Shown here in pieces: positions 8,448-17,219 of a DNA stretch of 59,030 bases (position 1 is the stretch's first letter; each line of letters starts with the position of its first letter). The stretch is taken from NCBI RefSeq assembly GCF_003697845.1, contig NZ_RDQE01000016.1, positions 1 through 59,030 on the forward strand, in the 5' to 3' direction. The position numbers and the translations under genes are program-made. Under the pieces are notes generated by a model. It did no database searches. It was not told where the DNA came from and was given only the letters and a program-made list of their open reading frames with translations. The stretch comes from Halobellus captivus. Its GTDB lineage: Archaea > Halobacteriota > Halobacteria > Halobacteriales > Haloferacaceae.

Positions 8448-8493
8448 CAGACATATTCTCGCCTGAGCCAGCTGGTCGATGAGAGTTGCGAAT
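8448..8493 (+). repeat. Partial copy of a dispersed IS-end-like repeat
   Basis: CAGACATATTCTC followed by CAGCTGGTCGATGAGAG closely matches 32360-32406 and resembles the inner parts of 54820-54888 and 56690-56760. The outer GGCTCTGTTGAA terminus is missing. It lies just upstream of Lrp copy 1. Confidence 0.55.
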
Positions 8494-8542
8494 TACTCGG
8501 GGTGAAGATTTTATTACAACATAATGTCAAGCATGTTTTCAG

Positions 8543-9844
8543 TCATTTCTTGTTCACGCGATGGTCTGTCTGCGAGAACGCTTCGGTCGCCATGTCGGCA
8601 CGCTCGGCCGCCTCGATATGCTGGTAGGCCTCGCGCACCTGTTCCTCACTGTTGTCGAGATACCGCGCGGCCGCGGCGTAGCCGAACTGCCGAACTAGCA
8701 CTTCTCCGACACCCCGACGCCCGCCGTGTAGTTCGAGATAGTCGCCATCGAGTGAGAGGTCCAGTTCGTCGCGACGCTCGGCGAGTGTGTCGTGTGTCCA
8801 GAGCCGTTCCATGATCGACCGGGCACCGTCGGTGGTGAGCGGCTTCGGCGCGTCGAGGTCGTGCTCAGCAGCGACGATCAGGTCAGGTGCCCCGTTTCGA
8901 ACACGCTCGATCGCGTTGTCGCGGAGACCGACAGTGGCGAGTCCATTGGCGACGTGTGAGGCAAGCGAGGGGCGGTGTAGCGTCGTGAACACCGGCCACG
9001 AGTCCGGCACGTCCAGCACCTCGGCGTACCGCTGCAACGGGCCGATAACGGGCTCGGGGAGTGATGCCTCCTTCCACTCACGGCTCTTTCGGAACACGGT
9101 GACGCTGCTGTCCGCGAACGACACGTCACGCCAGCGAATCCCGTTGCGGCCCTCACGGTCCTCCTTCGGCGCCGAGAGGAACTCCGAGCCGCGCAGGCCC
9201 GTGTAGGCGACGACGTACACGAGCGCCTGTTCGCGACACCGCTGGTAGGCCTCGAACCGGGCGCGCTGTTTGGCCTGCCACGCCTCGCTCTCTGGATCGC
9301 CCCGCTCGGCGTGTGGAACTTCGATCGCGCCGAGCGCGTCGAACGCTTCGGAGACGCACCGGTCAACGAACTGCGTGATCAGGTCACGGTGGATCGGCTC
9401 CCACGCCTGCTGGTCTCCTGGACGTCGGCCGTCGTTCTCGGGGAGCGGGTCCTCGGCGTCCGACTCCCGGGCGTAGTGCCGCGGGATGTACCCCTGCGCG
9501 TGCGCCCATCCGCACCACGACGCGACGTGCGCGTAGTAGGTGAGCACCGTCCCGGCGGCGTACCCGGCGGTTGAGAGATACCGCGCGTAGTCCGAGAACA
9601 CCGTCGTATCGAGGTCTGCGAACCGGACGATGTCGCCGTCGACGACGCCCGCCCACGACTCCGGTGGGGAGGCGTTCGCCGGGTCGGCAGTCTCGCCGAG
9701 ACACCAGCGGCGGAATCGCTGGAGCTCCCGCTCGGCGTCGGCACGATACGCGCCCTGCTCGCCAGCGTCGCCTTTACCCTTGTCGGTGAGGTATTTCGTG
9801 AACGTGTCGTCGATCGCGGTCTCGACGGAGCGGCGGCCCGTCAT
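8543..9844 (-). CDS. Tyrosine recombinase/phage-type integrase
   Basis: The 433-aa protein has an N-terminal SAM-like core-binding domain (about 1-150, with SDYARYLSTAGYAAGTVLTYYAHV). A C-terminal catalytic domain follows. The first Arg lies in AYTGLRGSEFL (about residue 222), HxxR in LELHGGRRGVGEVL (about residue 375), and the nucleophile Tyr in VREAYQHIE (about residue 410). These enzymes cut and rejoin DNA at attachment sites, for integration, excision or dimer resolution. The coding sequence is markedly GC-richer than the flanks. No tRNA gene or attachment-site duplication is visible next to it, so whether it serves this element or is a remnant of another cannot be decided. Confidence 0.85.
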   Translation of the reverse strand: MTGRRSVETAIDDTFTKYLTDKGKGDAGEQGAYRADAERELQRFRRWCLGETADPANASPPESWAGVVDGDIVRFADLDTTVFSDYARYLSTAGYAAGTVLTYYAHVASWCGWAHAQGYIPRHYARESDAEDPLPENDGRRPGDQQAWEPIHRDLITQFVDRCVSEAFDALGAIEVPHAERGDPESEAWQAKQRARFEAYQRCREQALVYVVAYTGLRGSEFLSAPKEDREGRNGIRWRDVSFADSSVTVFRKSREWKEASLPEPVIGPLQRYAEVLDVPDSWPVFTTLHRPSLASHVANGLATVGLRDNAIERVRNGAPDLIVAAEHDLDAPKPLTTDGARSIMERLWTHDTLAERRDELDLSLDGDYLELHGGRRGVGEVLVRQFGYAAAARYLDNSEEQVREAYQHIEAAERADMATEAFSQTDHRVNKK

Positions 9845-10334
9845 TGGACCACCGAGGTGTGGGGGTTACGCCGGTGGGACGCCGCTGCGGACGCGGGGTT
9901 CCGGCTGGAGCGACAGTCTGGGGAAGCGTCGGCCATAATTCTGAATCTGCCTCATTTTGAGCCACGGGTGGGGGTCACTAAGAGTTTACTCTGTCTTACT
10001 GAGTTAAGACCAAGTAACGCATTTCGCGGAGCCAGCTCGATTGTGAGCGCAGATCGCTGGGATTCTGGTGAGAGAAGGGTTGTACTCTGATTGACCCCAA
10101 AAATAAATCGTATGCCGCTATAGCAAAATTGGAAATGTGAGTTCCCACAGTTTCGGAGGATAGGCTAGTTTTAGATCGAATCGCCATCAAGTCGTGGTGA
10201 TTCTCAGCAGTCGGGGATCGATTTTGAATCCCTACTCTCGAACTACCGGACGAGCGTACGAAATTGCGTGGATTTTGGCGCTGCTGAATACGGTTGTCAC
10301 TCTTGAGCGGCGGACCCAGCGAGAGCTCAACCGA
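9845..10334. other. Gene-less stretch, no recognised feature
   Basis: This 490-bp stretch lies between the integrase and the transposase fragment. Open frames here are shadows without recognisable domains. It could hold an attachment site, but I see no tRNA and no repeat matching another part of the window. Confidence 0.5.
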
Positions 10335-10721
10335 TTAGTCGTGCGGGATCAACGCCGAGGCAACGAGCTCAACACACTCACCCGCAGTCAACACGGGTGC
10401 GTAGTCCATCTCTCCGTCGACACCTGCTTTCAGCAGGAAATCGGTGAGCCGCCAGATATTGTACAAGAGGACCGCGAACACGAAGTAGAATAGGCGAACA
10501 CGGTAATCTTTCGAGGATGTCTTGGCGAGAAAGTCGCCCTTGATCGATTTGTACTCACTCTCGATCTGCCACCGGCGGCTGTAGCGCTGACAGAACGTCT
10601 CGGCTTCCTCGGGACCGACTCGGAGATTCGTCGCGAAGACGGCCGTTCCCTCTCCACTCGTCGACGGTACGTACAGGAGCCGCATTGGATGCGAGCCCGC
10701 CTCAACGTGGACAGAGGCCGA
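10335..10721 (-). pseudogene. C-terminal fragment of an IS4-family ISH transposase
   Basis: The readable part ends in a typical IS4 C-terminal signature. RYSRRWQIESEYKSIKGDF (Y-x3-R-x3-E-x6-K style) holds the catalytic Glu, followed by the hydrophobic VRLFYFVFAVLLYNIWRL. Upstream, LLYVPSTSGEGTAVFATNL is the strand before it. The two catalytic Asp residues and the whole N-terminal half are absent: similarity stops around 10721, where unrelated promoter sequence for the next gene begins. It is therefore a truncated, inactive remnant. Confidence 0.8.
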
Positions 10722-10778
10722 TTCCCAGGTTCCTATATAACGGTGTGGCGTTTTATATGTCCAAATAATATTGTGCTT

Positions 10779-11186
10779 ATGGGTACAAACCATACAACAG
10801 AGTCGAACAGTATTATTCAGTGGCCGTCGGAATCAGTGGGGTATGTGGCGGTTCTTTTGGCTTTCATTACGGGGATCATTCATCTCGTGGCGACGACACG
10901 GGCTATTGAGATGAGCGTTGTGCTGGCGGTCCTCTTCGTACTCAACGGACTGGGTTTCCTCGGCGGAGCAGCACTGTATTTCACCCGGTTCTGGCGACGC
11001 TCGTTTTTCCTCGCGGCTGCAGTGTACTCATTAGTGACGATTCTCGCGCTGTTCCCGTTCCAAGGTTGGGGGGTCGAAGCGTTCTACATGAACGGGGCGA
11101 TTAACCCAATTGTCACCGTCACGAAAGTTGCGGAAGCTTTCCTTGTGATCGCGTCGGTTTACTTGTATAGCAGCACAAGCAATTGA
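10779..11186 (+). CDS. Four-segment integral membrane protein, unknown function
   Basis: This 135-aa protein starts at ATG 10779 (MGTNHTTESN). It has four hydrophobic helices at about residues 18-36, 40-62, 67-88 and 108-128. The second carries VLAVLFVLNGLGFLGGAALYF. A tryptophan/proline-rich loop LFPFQGWGVEAFY precedes the last helix. A TATA-like stretch AAATAATATT lies just upstream, so the upstream in-frame codons belong to the transposase scar and not to this protein. It resembles small haloarchaeal membrane proteins of uncharacterised families; I cannot assign a role. It stands between two IS remnants. Confidence 0.7.
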   Translation: MGTNHTTESNSIIQWPSESVGYVAVLLAFITGIIHLVATTRAIEMSVVLAVLFVLNGLGFLGGAALYFTRFWRRSFFLAAAVYSLVTILALFPFQGWGVEAFYMNGAINPIVTVTKVAEAFLVIASVYLYSSTSN

Positions 11187-11430
11187 CATCCTCCCCGCCC
11201 TGAAGGAGAGAATCCCCGACCGCGTTGGGATAATTCTTTTTCCCGGTCTTGAATACGTAGGAGTGGTTCACTCCGAATCAACGCCTGTGGAGACTGCGCT
11301 CCCTGTGGACACCGTTGTGTCTGTAAAGCGCGCCGTGGAAACAGGAAGCCCCACCCTCAAGGAGCAAACGGCTAACACCGTGAGCGAGTAGGATGGGGTA
11401 GTTCACCGACCCACCCACCTAGCAGGTCTG
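11187..11430 (+). mobile_element. Scar of IS200/IS605-IS1341 type element: end hairpin plus TnpB C-terminus
   Basis: Bases 11185-11215 contain GACATCCTCCCCGCCCTGAAGG, the usual end motif of haloarchaeal IS605/IS1341 elements. From about 11250 to the TAG at 11389-11391 a frame reads HSESTPVETALPVDT and then VETGSPTLKEQTANTVSE, the conserved C-terminus of IS1341-type TnpB. CCCCACCCTC (11350-11359) can pair with GAGTAGGATGGGG across the stop codon, the position where omega (guide) RNA scaffolds lie in live elements. The rest of tnpB is gone. The following ~120 bp to cydB hold nothing that I recognise. Confidence 0.7.
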
Positions 11431-11510
11431 TATCTAGCTTACCGTCGCAACGGTCCACGTCCGAACAGATGTCAAAAAGAACGTTGGTGCCAACGCGGTG
11501 GTATCCACGT

Positions 11511-12512
11511 TCAATTTTTGTATCCCTCACCCTCGATCGGACCGCTAAACACGCCATAGAGGAATTTGAAGTACCACAGTACAAGGAGAAGCGCCGGAAA
11601 TCCGAGAATCGTCACGAGATTCAGCGCTAACGGTGAGACAACCGCTTCTCGAACCGTCAAGCCAGTTGGCGGATAGATATTCGGATACAGCAGGAGCGCG
11701 ACCAGCAGGCTCAACAGCGCAGGAAGCCCGAGTGCGCTCACCAGCCAAGCACGGTACTCGCCGCGCAGGGCAAGAACACTTCCCCCTCCTCCCGCAACAA
11801 CCGACAAGACGACAATCGCACCTACGGGAAGTGAAAGAACTGTTTCGGCAGCACCTCCGGCATCAGTTACGACAACAGTTGTCAGCAGAGCTATAACTCC
11901 GATCAAGTACGCCAGCGTCGCAATGATTCCGTACGTGCGCAGGTCGGACGCTAGCCGTGGTCTGGTTTTAGCTGTCAGAAAGGCTGCCCCGGTGGCGACC
12001 GAGACGGTCACCAGGCCGACACCGGTCAACAGTGCCGGCAGCGACAGCGTCGGCGCGTCGAAGATCCACCGACCGGCGAGAGTACCGAACAGCAGCGGCG
12101 CGAGAAAGCTCCCCCCGATAAAGGAGTAATCCCAGTACCGCTTCCAGCGCTCGTCGTCGCGCTGTTCACGCATTTCTGGGCCGAGCCCGCGGAACAGCAG
12201 CGCGAGCACGAACCCGAGCGCGAGCAGGTAGTGATCGGCCAAGACCCGCGAGTACACTCGCGGGAACGCCGCTAGCAGCATCGTTCCGAAGGCGACAACC
12301 CACACCTCGTTTGCGTCCCAAACCGGACCGAACGCCGTCAAGAGTGTCTCCTTCTCGTGTTCGTCGTCGCGAGTCGCGTACAGCATCCCGATTCCGAAGT
12401 CGAACCCGTCGAGGACTACGTACATCGCCAGCGCAAACATGACGGCACCGAACCAGATCTCGGGGAGTGCGTCGACGAGATACGCGTCGACGAGCAACAC
12501 AAGCTCAGTCAT
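11511..12512 (-). CDS. cydB: Cytochrome bd-type oxidase subunit II
   Basis: The 333-aa polytopic membrane protein begins with the family signature IWFGAVMFALAMYVVLDGFDFGIGML. FGPVWDANEVWVV follows, typical of CydB. It partners CydA, donating structure to the quinol:O2 oxidoreductase that reduces oxygen to water in the cell membrane without pumping protons. Its start overlaps the end of cydA by 8 bp, so the pair is an operon transcribed leftwards. Length is normal for the family. No CydX-like small subunit or CydCD assembly transporter is visible nearby. Confidence 0.93.
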   Translation of the reverse strand: MTELVLLVDAYLVDALPEIWFGAVMFALAMYVVLDGFDFGIGMLYATRDDEHEKETLLTAFGPVWDANEVWVVAFGTMLLAAFPRVYSRVLADHYLLALGFVLALLFRGLGPEMREQRDDERWKRYWDYSFIGGSFLAPLLFGTLAGRWIFDAPTLSLPALLTGVGLVTVSVATGAAFLTAKTRPRLASDLRTYGIIATLAYLIGVIALLTTVVVTDAGGAAETVLSLPVGAIVVLSVVAGGGGSVLALRGEYRAWLVSALGLPALLSLLVALLLYPNIYPPTGLTVREAVVSPLALNLVTILGFPALLLVLWYFKFLYGVFSGPIEGEGYKN

Positions 12513-13953
12513 CGTCGCTCACCTTCGGGACCGGACCGTACCAGCGATCGTCGTCCGATGCCCTCACTCCGAGCTCACTGAGCTCGTCTTCGACCAGCCA
12601 CCGCAGCACATGAAGGGCTACCAAGATCAATCCGATATAGATAACGACGAAGCCGACGAGCGTCAGAGTCGCTTCGGTTCCGCTCAATGTCGAGGAAACG
12701 GCCTCACTAGTTCTGAGTTCGCCCTGAATGACCCACGGTTGTCGGCCGATCTCGGTGACGTACCACCCCGTGAGAAGCGCCGCGTAGCCGAGCGGCGACG
12801 CAGCGATCATCGTCTTCAGGAATCGACTGCTCTCCGAGAGGCGTCCGTTGTAGATGAGATACCCGCCCCATAGTGCCAGCCCGATGAACAGGAATCCGAG
12901 TCCGACCATGAACCGGAACGACCAGAACACTATCGCTACGGGCGGGTTCTCCTCATACTCGTTTAATCCAAGCACTTCGGCGTCAAAGTCACCACCGGTA
13001 GCGAGGAACGACCCGACCCCCGGAAGACTCACAGTAAAGAGGTTCTCGGCTTTCGGATCGGTGATTGCGTCAATGCTCTTTGGGAACGCGAGCAAGTGTA
13101 AGTCCGCCGTGCCGGTATCGTAGTGAGCTTCCATGGCTGCGAACTTCTGCGGCTGTGTATCTGCGACGTGACGCCCATACGCGTCACCATGGACTGCTTG
13201 CAGAGGAGCGGTGACGAGCAGGATGATAACCGCGAGTTTCAACGCAGTGTTCCACGCAGCGGCATCGCGCTTCTTCCAGACGATGTACGCCGAGACCCCG
13301 GCGACCAGCAGCGCGACAGAAATAACCGACGCATTGACCATGTGTACATACATCCACGGCATCCGGGGCGTGAAGAACGCAGCCAGCGGGTCGGTTAGCT
13401 TTGCGACCTCCATACCGTTACGCGTGATCATCTCGAAGCCCTGTGGAGTCTGCATCCAAGCGTTGACGATCAGGATCCAGAAGGCCGACAGCCAAGCCCC
13501 GACTCCCACCAGTACCGACGAGAGAATGTAGGTCCGATCGCTGACGCGTTCCTGACCGAACAGCAATACCCCGAGGAAAACAGCCTCAAGGAAGAACGCC
13601 ATCTTCGCTTCGAATGCGAGCGGCCCACCGATCAGCTCTCCAGCCACCTCGGCGAACTGCGGGAAGTTCGTCCCGAACTGGAAGCTCATCGGGATGCCAG
13701 TGACCGTTCCCATGACGAATCCGGCGGCGAACACCTTTACCCAGAATGATCGCAGCCGTGTGAACCGCTCGTCGTCGGTCCGAACGTCCTTCCAAGTGAA
13801 GTAGACGATGAACGGCGCCAGCCCGACCGAGAGCGAGGCGAAAATTATGTGAACGCTGATCGTCCAGCCGAACTGCGCACGGCTCGCAAGCTCCGGCGAG
13901 AGCTGTAGCGCCCATCCCTGAATCAAGACGTCGGGAAGCACCGTCGAGAACAT
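12505..13953 (-). CDS. cydA: Cytochrome bd-type oxidase subunit I
   Basis: The 482-aa protein shows the CydA haem ligands. His35 lies in TISVHIIF, and His204 in PWMYVHMVNASV. A Met lies in FWSFRFMVGLGF. The conserved FEAKMAFFLEAVFLG supplies the Glu near the high-spin haem, and GWYVTEIGRQPW is the canonical late motif. The Q-loop between helices 6 and 7 is short, as in CIO-type enzymes. It is first gene of the cydAB operon. Upstream, divergent and about 0.2 kb away, is an HTH_10 regulator reading the same way from 14918, a candidate controller. High-affinity bd oxidases serve low-oxygen or oxidative-stress growth. Confidence 0.95.
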   Translation of the reverse strand: MFSTVLPDVLIQGWALQLSPELASRAQFGWTISVHIIFASLSVGLAPFIVYFTWKDVRTDDERFTRLRSFWVKVFAAGFVMGTVTGIPMSFQFGTNFPQFAEVAGELIGGPLAFEAKMAFFLEAVFLGVLLFGQERVSDRTYILSSVLVGVGAWLSAFWILIVNAWMQTPQGFEMITRNGMEVAKLTDPLAAFFTPRMPWMYVHMVNASVISVALLVAGVSAYIVWKKRDAAAWNTALKLAVIILLVTAPLQAVHGDAYGRHVADTQPQKFAAMEAHYDTGTADLHLLAFPKSIDAITDPKAENLFTVSLPGVGSFLATGGDFDAEVLGLNEYEENPPVAIVFWSFRFMVGLGFLFIGLALWGGYLIYNGRLSESSRFLKTMIAASPLGYAALLTGWYVTEIGRQPWVIQGELRTSEAVSSTLSGTEATLTLVGFVVIYIGLILVALHVLRWLVEDELSELGVRASDDDRWYGPVPKVSDDD

Positions 13954-14168
13954 AGGTATATTTGATCACGGAAATAAAAGAGAAGTTGTATAATTCCCCC
14001 GTTCGAGGACTGTACTACGGTGGTTTATATCCACAGAGCCGTAGCTTCTGTAGTCAATACGAGACGGTCACGGGTAGCGCCGGAGGCGGAGCTCAGAACA
14101 CCGTTTCATATCCTCGATGCTGGGGCTTTTCAGCAATCGTGATATCTACCGCTCGTAGCCAGCACCGT

Positions 14169-14918
14169 TCACAGTGTTCGCTCGACAAATTCCGACACGA
14201 TACGATCCTCTGCGGTTCGTAGTCGATATTGAACCGTAGAACGGGGTTCATCAAGTATCGACGCAAGATCGGAGACAGAAACTTGTCTCGGCCGTTCGTA
14301 GTAGCCGTGCTTGACCGCCGCCTTCAGCACTTCCCAGTGTTCTGGCGAGAAGTCCGTTGCGAGGCGTTCGGTCGCCTTCCAGTCGCTGCCAGTAGTGATA
14401 TGCGACACCGAAAGCGACACGCCCTCCCGAAGCTGTGCTTCCAGTGTATCGTAGATGTCTCCAATAGGAGAATTACCAGGAAAGAGAATGCGCCACCGGT
14501 ACTCGTCACCGACTCGGCGGGATTCGAATATGGTTCCTGTCTGAATATGATCGAGTACGATATGCGGAAGTGAATGACAGCTGTCAATTTCCCGGCGAAG
14601 TGTGTAGATAGTTCGGCTGGTCTCTTGCCGATCTAGGACGCAATATGACCGGTCCGTATCACAATCTACGACGTCGAAACACTCGTTACAGCGGGTTTCG
14701 TTAAGAAACACCTCATCGAACGCGTCCAGCGCTTCGCTCGTCCCCTTCGCGTAGTCGAGCCGCCACATATAGCTGTCATTCACGAAGATCGCGGACGACC
14801 ACAACGAGAGGCTCTCGTATTGTCGGAACACATCCATCAACTCATCGGCTCCTGACTCGAACTGGAGGACAAACTCAAACTCACGTGTCTCTTGGGCGGG
14901 TTCAGGCTCACCGTTCAT
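14169..14918 (-). CDS. HTH_10 (bacterio-opsin activator type) regulator
   Basis: The 249-aa protein ends with the HTH_10 pattern SPEHWEVLKAAVKHGYYERP, then VSVSDLASILDEPRSTVQYRLRTAEDRIV. The N-terminal 170 residues form the usual sensor-like domain, with several Cys (NETRCNECFDVVDCD) that could bind metal or react to redox state. It is upstream of and on the same strand as cydAB, and divergent from the Dps-like gene. A 16-bp direct repeat occupies the divergent gap. Control of cydAB and/or dps is inferred from position only. Confidence 0.85.
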   Translation of the reverse strand: MNGEPEPAQETREFEFVLQFESGADELMDVFRQYESLSLWSSAIFVNDSYMWRLDYAKGTSEALDAFDEVFLNETRCNECFDVVDCDTDRSYCVLDRQETSRTIYTLRREIDSCHSLPHIVLDHIQTGTIFESRRVGDEYRWRILFPGNSPIGDIYDTLEAQLREGVSLSVSHITTGSDWKATERLATDFSPEHWEVLKAAVKHGYYERPRQVSVSDLASILDEPRSTVQYRLRTAEDRIVSEFVERTL

Positions 14919-15005
14919 TCATCTATTGCTAAATAGTAGATATACAAAAGAATTGTTTTTACTGCTGTTTCATTCTTTTAACATCAAATTTCATCTATTG
15001 CTAAA
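14918..15005. promoter_or_regulatory. 16-bp direct repeats between HTH_10 gene and Dps-like gene
   Basis: TTCATCTATTGCTAAA occurs perfectly at 14918-14933 and 14990-15005, 72 bp apart, in an AT-rich divergent promoter region. The first copy touches the start codon of the HTH_10 gene and the second lies about 40-55 bp before the Dps-like ATG. Such paired sites suit binding by one regulator at both promoters. Confidence 0.6.
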
Positions 15006-15044
15006 GCAATTCTGATTACTGTTACCGGGGTATGTAGAGATGCG

Positions 15045-15704
15045 ATGGCAAACGAGAAAGAACACGGCAGCGGTTCCGTGGAACCGGGCGACACGAGCAA
15101 GCGAGTCGGCGCCGAGGTCATTCGCGAACGAGGCGTCGACCCCGAGGAGCTCCGAGAGAAGCTGATCGACGCGATCGGCGCGGAGTTCACGACCTACTAT
15201 TACTACACGAACCTCCGGATGCACCTCGCCGGGGAGGAGGACTACAAGGAGATCACCGAGGACGCCCGTCTCGAAGACCGGGCCCACTTCGAGCTCGTCG
15301 TCCCCCGGGTGTACGAACTCGAGGGGTCGCTGCCGAACGACATCAGGGACTTCGCCGACCGGGCCTCCTGTCCCGACGCCGAGGTACCGACACCGATGGA
15401 CGACAGCGGCGGCTTCGACACCGAGGACCTCGCGGTGGAAGACATCCTCGAGGTACTGCTCGAAGCGGAACGGTGTGCGATTCGCACTTGGAGCGAGATC
15501 TGTGATATGACCCGTGGGGCCGATCCGCGAACCTACGACATGGCCCAGCGGATCCTCAACGAGGAGATGGACCACGAGGCCTGGTTCATCGAGCTGCTGA
15601 GCAAGGAGCGCGACGACGAGATCAACCCGGCCGGGCACTTCGCGCGCGGCGAACCGGGCGACGCGCCATACACGAAGAACAACCCGTTCAACGACTCCGC
15701 CTGA
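15045..15704 (+). CDS. Dps-like ferritin-superfamily protein (DPSL type)
   Basis: This 219-aa protein is a four-helix ferritin-like fold. Carboxylate/His positions are seen in [17 protein letters not shown] (first helix, about 45-60), [34 protein letters not shown] and [14 protein letters not shown]. Dps and DPSL proteins store iron and detoxify peroxide by oxidising Fe(II) in a hollow dodecamer. Cysteines in ASCPDAE and ERCAIRTW sit where thioferritin (DPSL) proteins place a redox pair, which favours DPSL over classic Dps. The gene is followed by a ferredoxin 35 bp downstream, pointing to an iron/oxidative-stress operon. It is coded in distinctly GC-rich sequence. Confidence 0.85.
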   Translation: MANEKEHGSGSVEPGDTSKRVGAEVIRERGVDPEELREKLIDAIGAEFTTYYYYTNLRMHLAGEEDYKEITEDARLEDRAHFELVVPRVYELEGSLPNDIRDFADRASCPDAEVPTPMDDSGGFDTEDLAVEDILEVLLEAERCAIRTWSEICDMTRGADPRTYDMAQRILNEEMDHEAWFIELLSKERDDEINPAGHFARGEPGDAPYTKNNPFNDSA

Positions 15705-15739
15705 GCGAGTAACAACGGCCTCCACTCTCCCCCTCATTT

Positions 15740-16123
15740 ATGACACAGTCGTCGGACGATACGTGGACCGTCACGATCGTCGTTCCCGAGGAGTCGTCGC
15801 TGGACGAAGCCGGCGAAACACACGAATTTGCGGTCAGTGAGAACGAGACGATTCTGGCGGCCGCGCGTTCGGCGGGTGTGTGGCTCACAGCTGACTGTCA
15901 ACAAGGTTGGTGTATCACCTGTGCTGCTCGTTTGGTTGACGGCGACGTTGTCCATCCAAACGCGCGTCGGTACGATACTGAAGACCGGGAGGCAGGCTAC
16001 GTACTCATCTGTACTGCGAAGCCGCGGGCGGACTCGACACTTGTTGTTGAGCAGTACGATGAGTTCCTCGAATTTCGAGCAGCCAATAACAAACCCCCAG
16101 GAAACTCGAAGCTAAGTGACTAA
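15740..16123 (+). CDS. Plant-type [2Fe-2S] ferredoxin
   Basis: The 127-aa protein carries the CX4CX2C...C cluster motif: CQQGWCITC at about residues 53-61 and the fourth Cys in YVLICTAKP. It has an acidic haloarchaeal N-terminal extension. It would carry electrons for oxidoreductases in the cytoplasm. Here it lies between a Dps-like gene and a RidA gene, whose start overlaps or abuts its stop. The Rieske dioxygenase at 23190 has no local ferredoxin, and this one could serve it, but that is speculation. Confidence 0.92.
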   Translation: MTQSSDDTWTVTIVVPEESSLDEAGETHEFAVSENETILAAARSAGVWLTADCQQGWCITCAARLVDGDVVHPNARRYDTEDREAGYVLICTAKPRADSTLVVEQYDEFLEFRAANNKPPGNSKLSD

Positions 16124-16124
16124 C

Positions 16125-16499
16125 ATGTCCGAAAACATAACCCGAAAAGAACGAGATAGTTCGTTAACAACTCCGTACAGTGTTCGAAATCGCGGTTTAC
16201 AACTGGTATGTTTCGATGGTCAAGTGCCTAGCAAAGAGACAGTGTTAGATCAGGGTGTCCGAACACAGACACTCGAGGCGCTTGAACGCGTTCGCACTGT
16301 CGCTGCTGAAGCTGGCGTCAGTCGTCAGGAACTAATGCGAACCACAGTATACCTGACTGACATGAGCCAATTAGAGGCAGTTACGCAGGCGTACGACGAA
16401 TTCTTTGAGGGTCAACGGCCGTCACGGACCTTCGTTGGCGTCGAGCAGTTGCCGAACGATGCTACAGTTCAAATTGAGGCTACTGGTGTATGTAAATGA
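16125..16499 (+). CDS. RidA/YjgF-family enamine/imine deaminase-like protein
   Basis: The 124-aa protein shows the family order: GLQLVCFDGQVP, then VRTQTLEALERVRTVAAEAG, VYLTDMSQLEAV and a final RPSRTFVGVEQLP with VQIEATGV. The Arg of RPSRT corresponds to the substrate-binding Arg of active RidA proteins. These proteins hydrolyse reactive enamine/imine intermediates. ATG 16125 begins one base after the ferredoxin stop. A GTG at 16116 would overlap that gene and is the alternative start. Downstream lies an inserted IS-like element. Confidence 0.88.
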   Translation: MSENITRKERDSSLTTPYSVRNRGLQLVCFDGQVPSKETVLDQGVRTQTLEALERVRTVAAEAGVSRQELMRTTVYLTDMSQLEAVTQAYDEFFEGQRPSRTFVGVEQLPNDATVQIEATGVCK

Positions 16500-16518
16500 G
16501 GTCCTATTACAACTAAAC

Positions 16519-17219
16519 GGCTCTGTTGAAATCCTCAGCAGGTGATATGTTTTTGCAGCTGTGCTGAATATAGAGCGCATACCGGTCACGTAGCCCTGTC
16601 TGTATCAGCGTAACATATAGAGCGGTTTCTTCGTACTGTATGGCTGCGCGCTCTGTTTCGTAATGAGCAGTTCTCGGATAATCGCCCCGAATGGCGGTCT
16701 CGTCCCAGTCGCCAAGATAGACACATTTTTGATGAACAATTCGAAATATCGTGCTATGGCAGCCCGTAACAACCGAGGTAAAAGTGGGAGCCCTGCCACG
16801 TTACCTGATGTGGTACCATTCGACTTGTCTCATCTAACCCGGCAGAGTTGGGAGTTGGGCAACTCCACCGTTCAGGACGAACAAGCAGCGATTCTTGGTA
16901 AATGGACTCATCAGAATAATCAGTGGCGGCTGTCGATTTTCGAGATTACCAGTGAAACAGCCATTATCTGTATCCGGACTCCTGTCGGTCGAGAACGATT
17001 TTACGGGGCGATTCAATCGGAACTCAAACCAGCTATTCAAAAACTCGAAGTGAATCCATCTTGGCAGCAAGTTCGGTAAGCACGCGTGTCTTAGGTATAC
17101 AAGCACATTCTATCGGCTGATTCTGGAATCTTTTGAGAAAATACGCAGTTCTTGTGCTGACTACACGCTCTGTATCTCGCACGCCGGTCCTATCAGTTCC
17201 TAATGATTTCAACAGAGCC
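16519..17219. mobile_element. 701-bp non-autonomous IS-like element with target duplication
   Basis: The left end GGCTCTGTTGAAATC (16519) and the inverted right end GATTTCAACAGAGCC (to 17219) match perfectly for 15 bp. Similarity stays weaker for about 60 bp inward. ACTAAAC flanks both ends directly (16512-16518 and 17220-17226), a 7-bp target duplication, or 8 bp with one mismatch. The ends resemble IS6-family termini, but no DDE transposase is inside. The only good ORF is 16663-17079. It is best read as a MITE-like passenger mobilised by a related transposase. Confidence 0.75.
16663..17079 (+). CDS. Uncharacterised protein carried in the 701-bp element
   Basis: This 138-aa ORF fills most of the element. 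It has no transmembrane helix, no DDE residues and no recognised motif. The second half (GKWTHQNNQWRLSIFEI, then GRERFYGAIQSELKPAIQKLE) looks like a compact alpha/beta domain. An internal ATG about 31 codons in (MAARNNRGKSGS) is an alternative start. Being cargo of a transposable unit, it could be a regulator or a decayed gene; I cannot tell. Confidence 0.45.
   Translation: MSSSRIIAPNGGLVPVAKIDTFLMNNSKYRAMAARNNRGKSGSPATLPDVVPFDLSHLTRQSWELGNSTVQDEQAAILGKWTHQNNQWRLSIFEITSETAIICIRTPVGRERFYGAIQSELKPAIQKLEVNPSWQQVR

Noticed and set aside
9845-10334. tRNA or attachment site next to the integrase
   Set aside because: I could not find a cloverleaf-like sequence or a duplicated core here.
13962-14222. 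86-codon plus-strand frame upstream of cydA
   Set aside because: It overlaps the cydA start region, is rich in Ser, Gln and Cys, and shows no domain.
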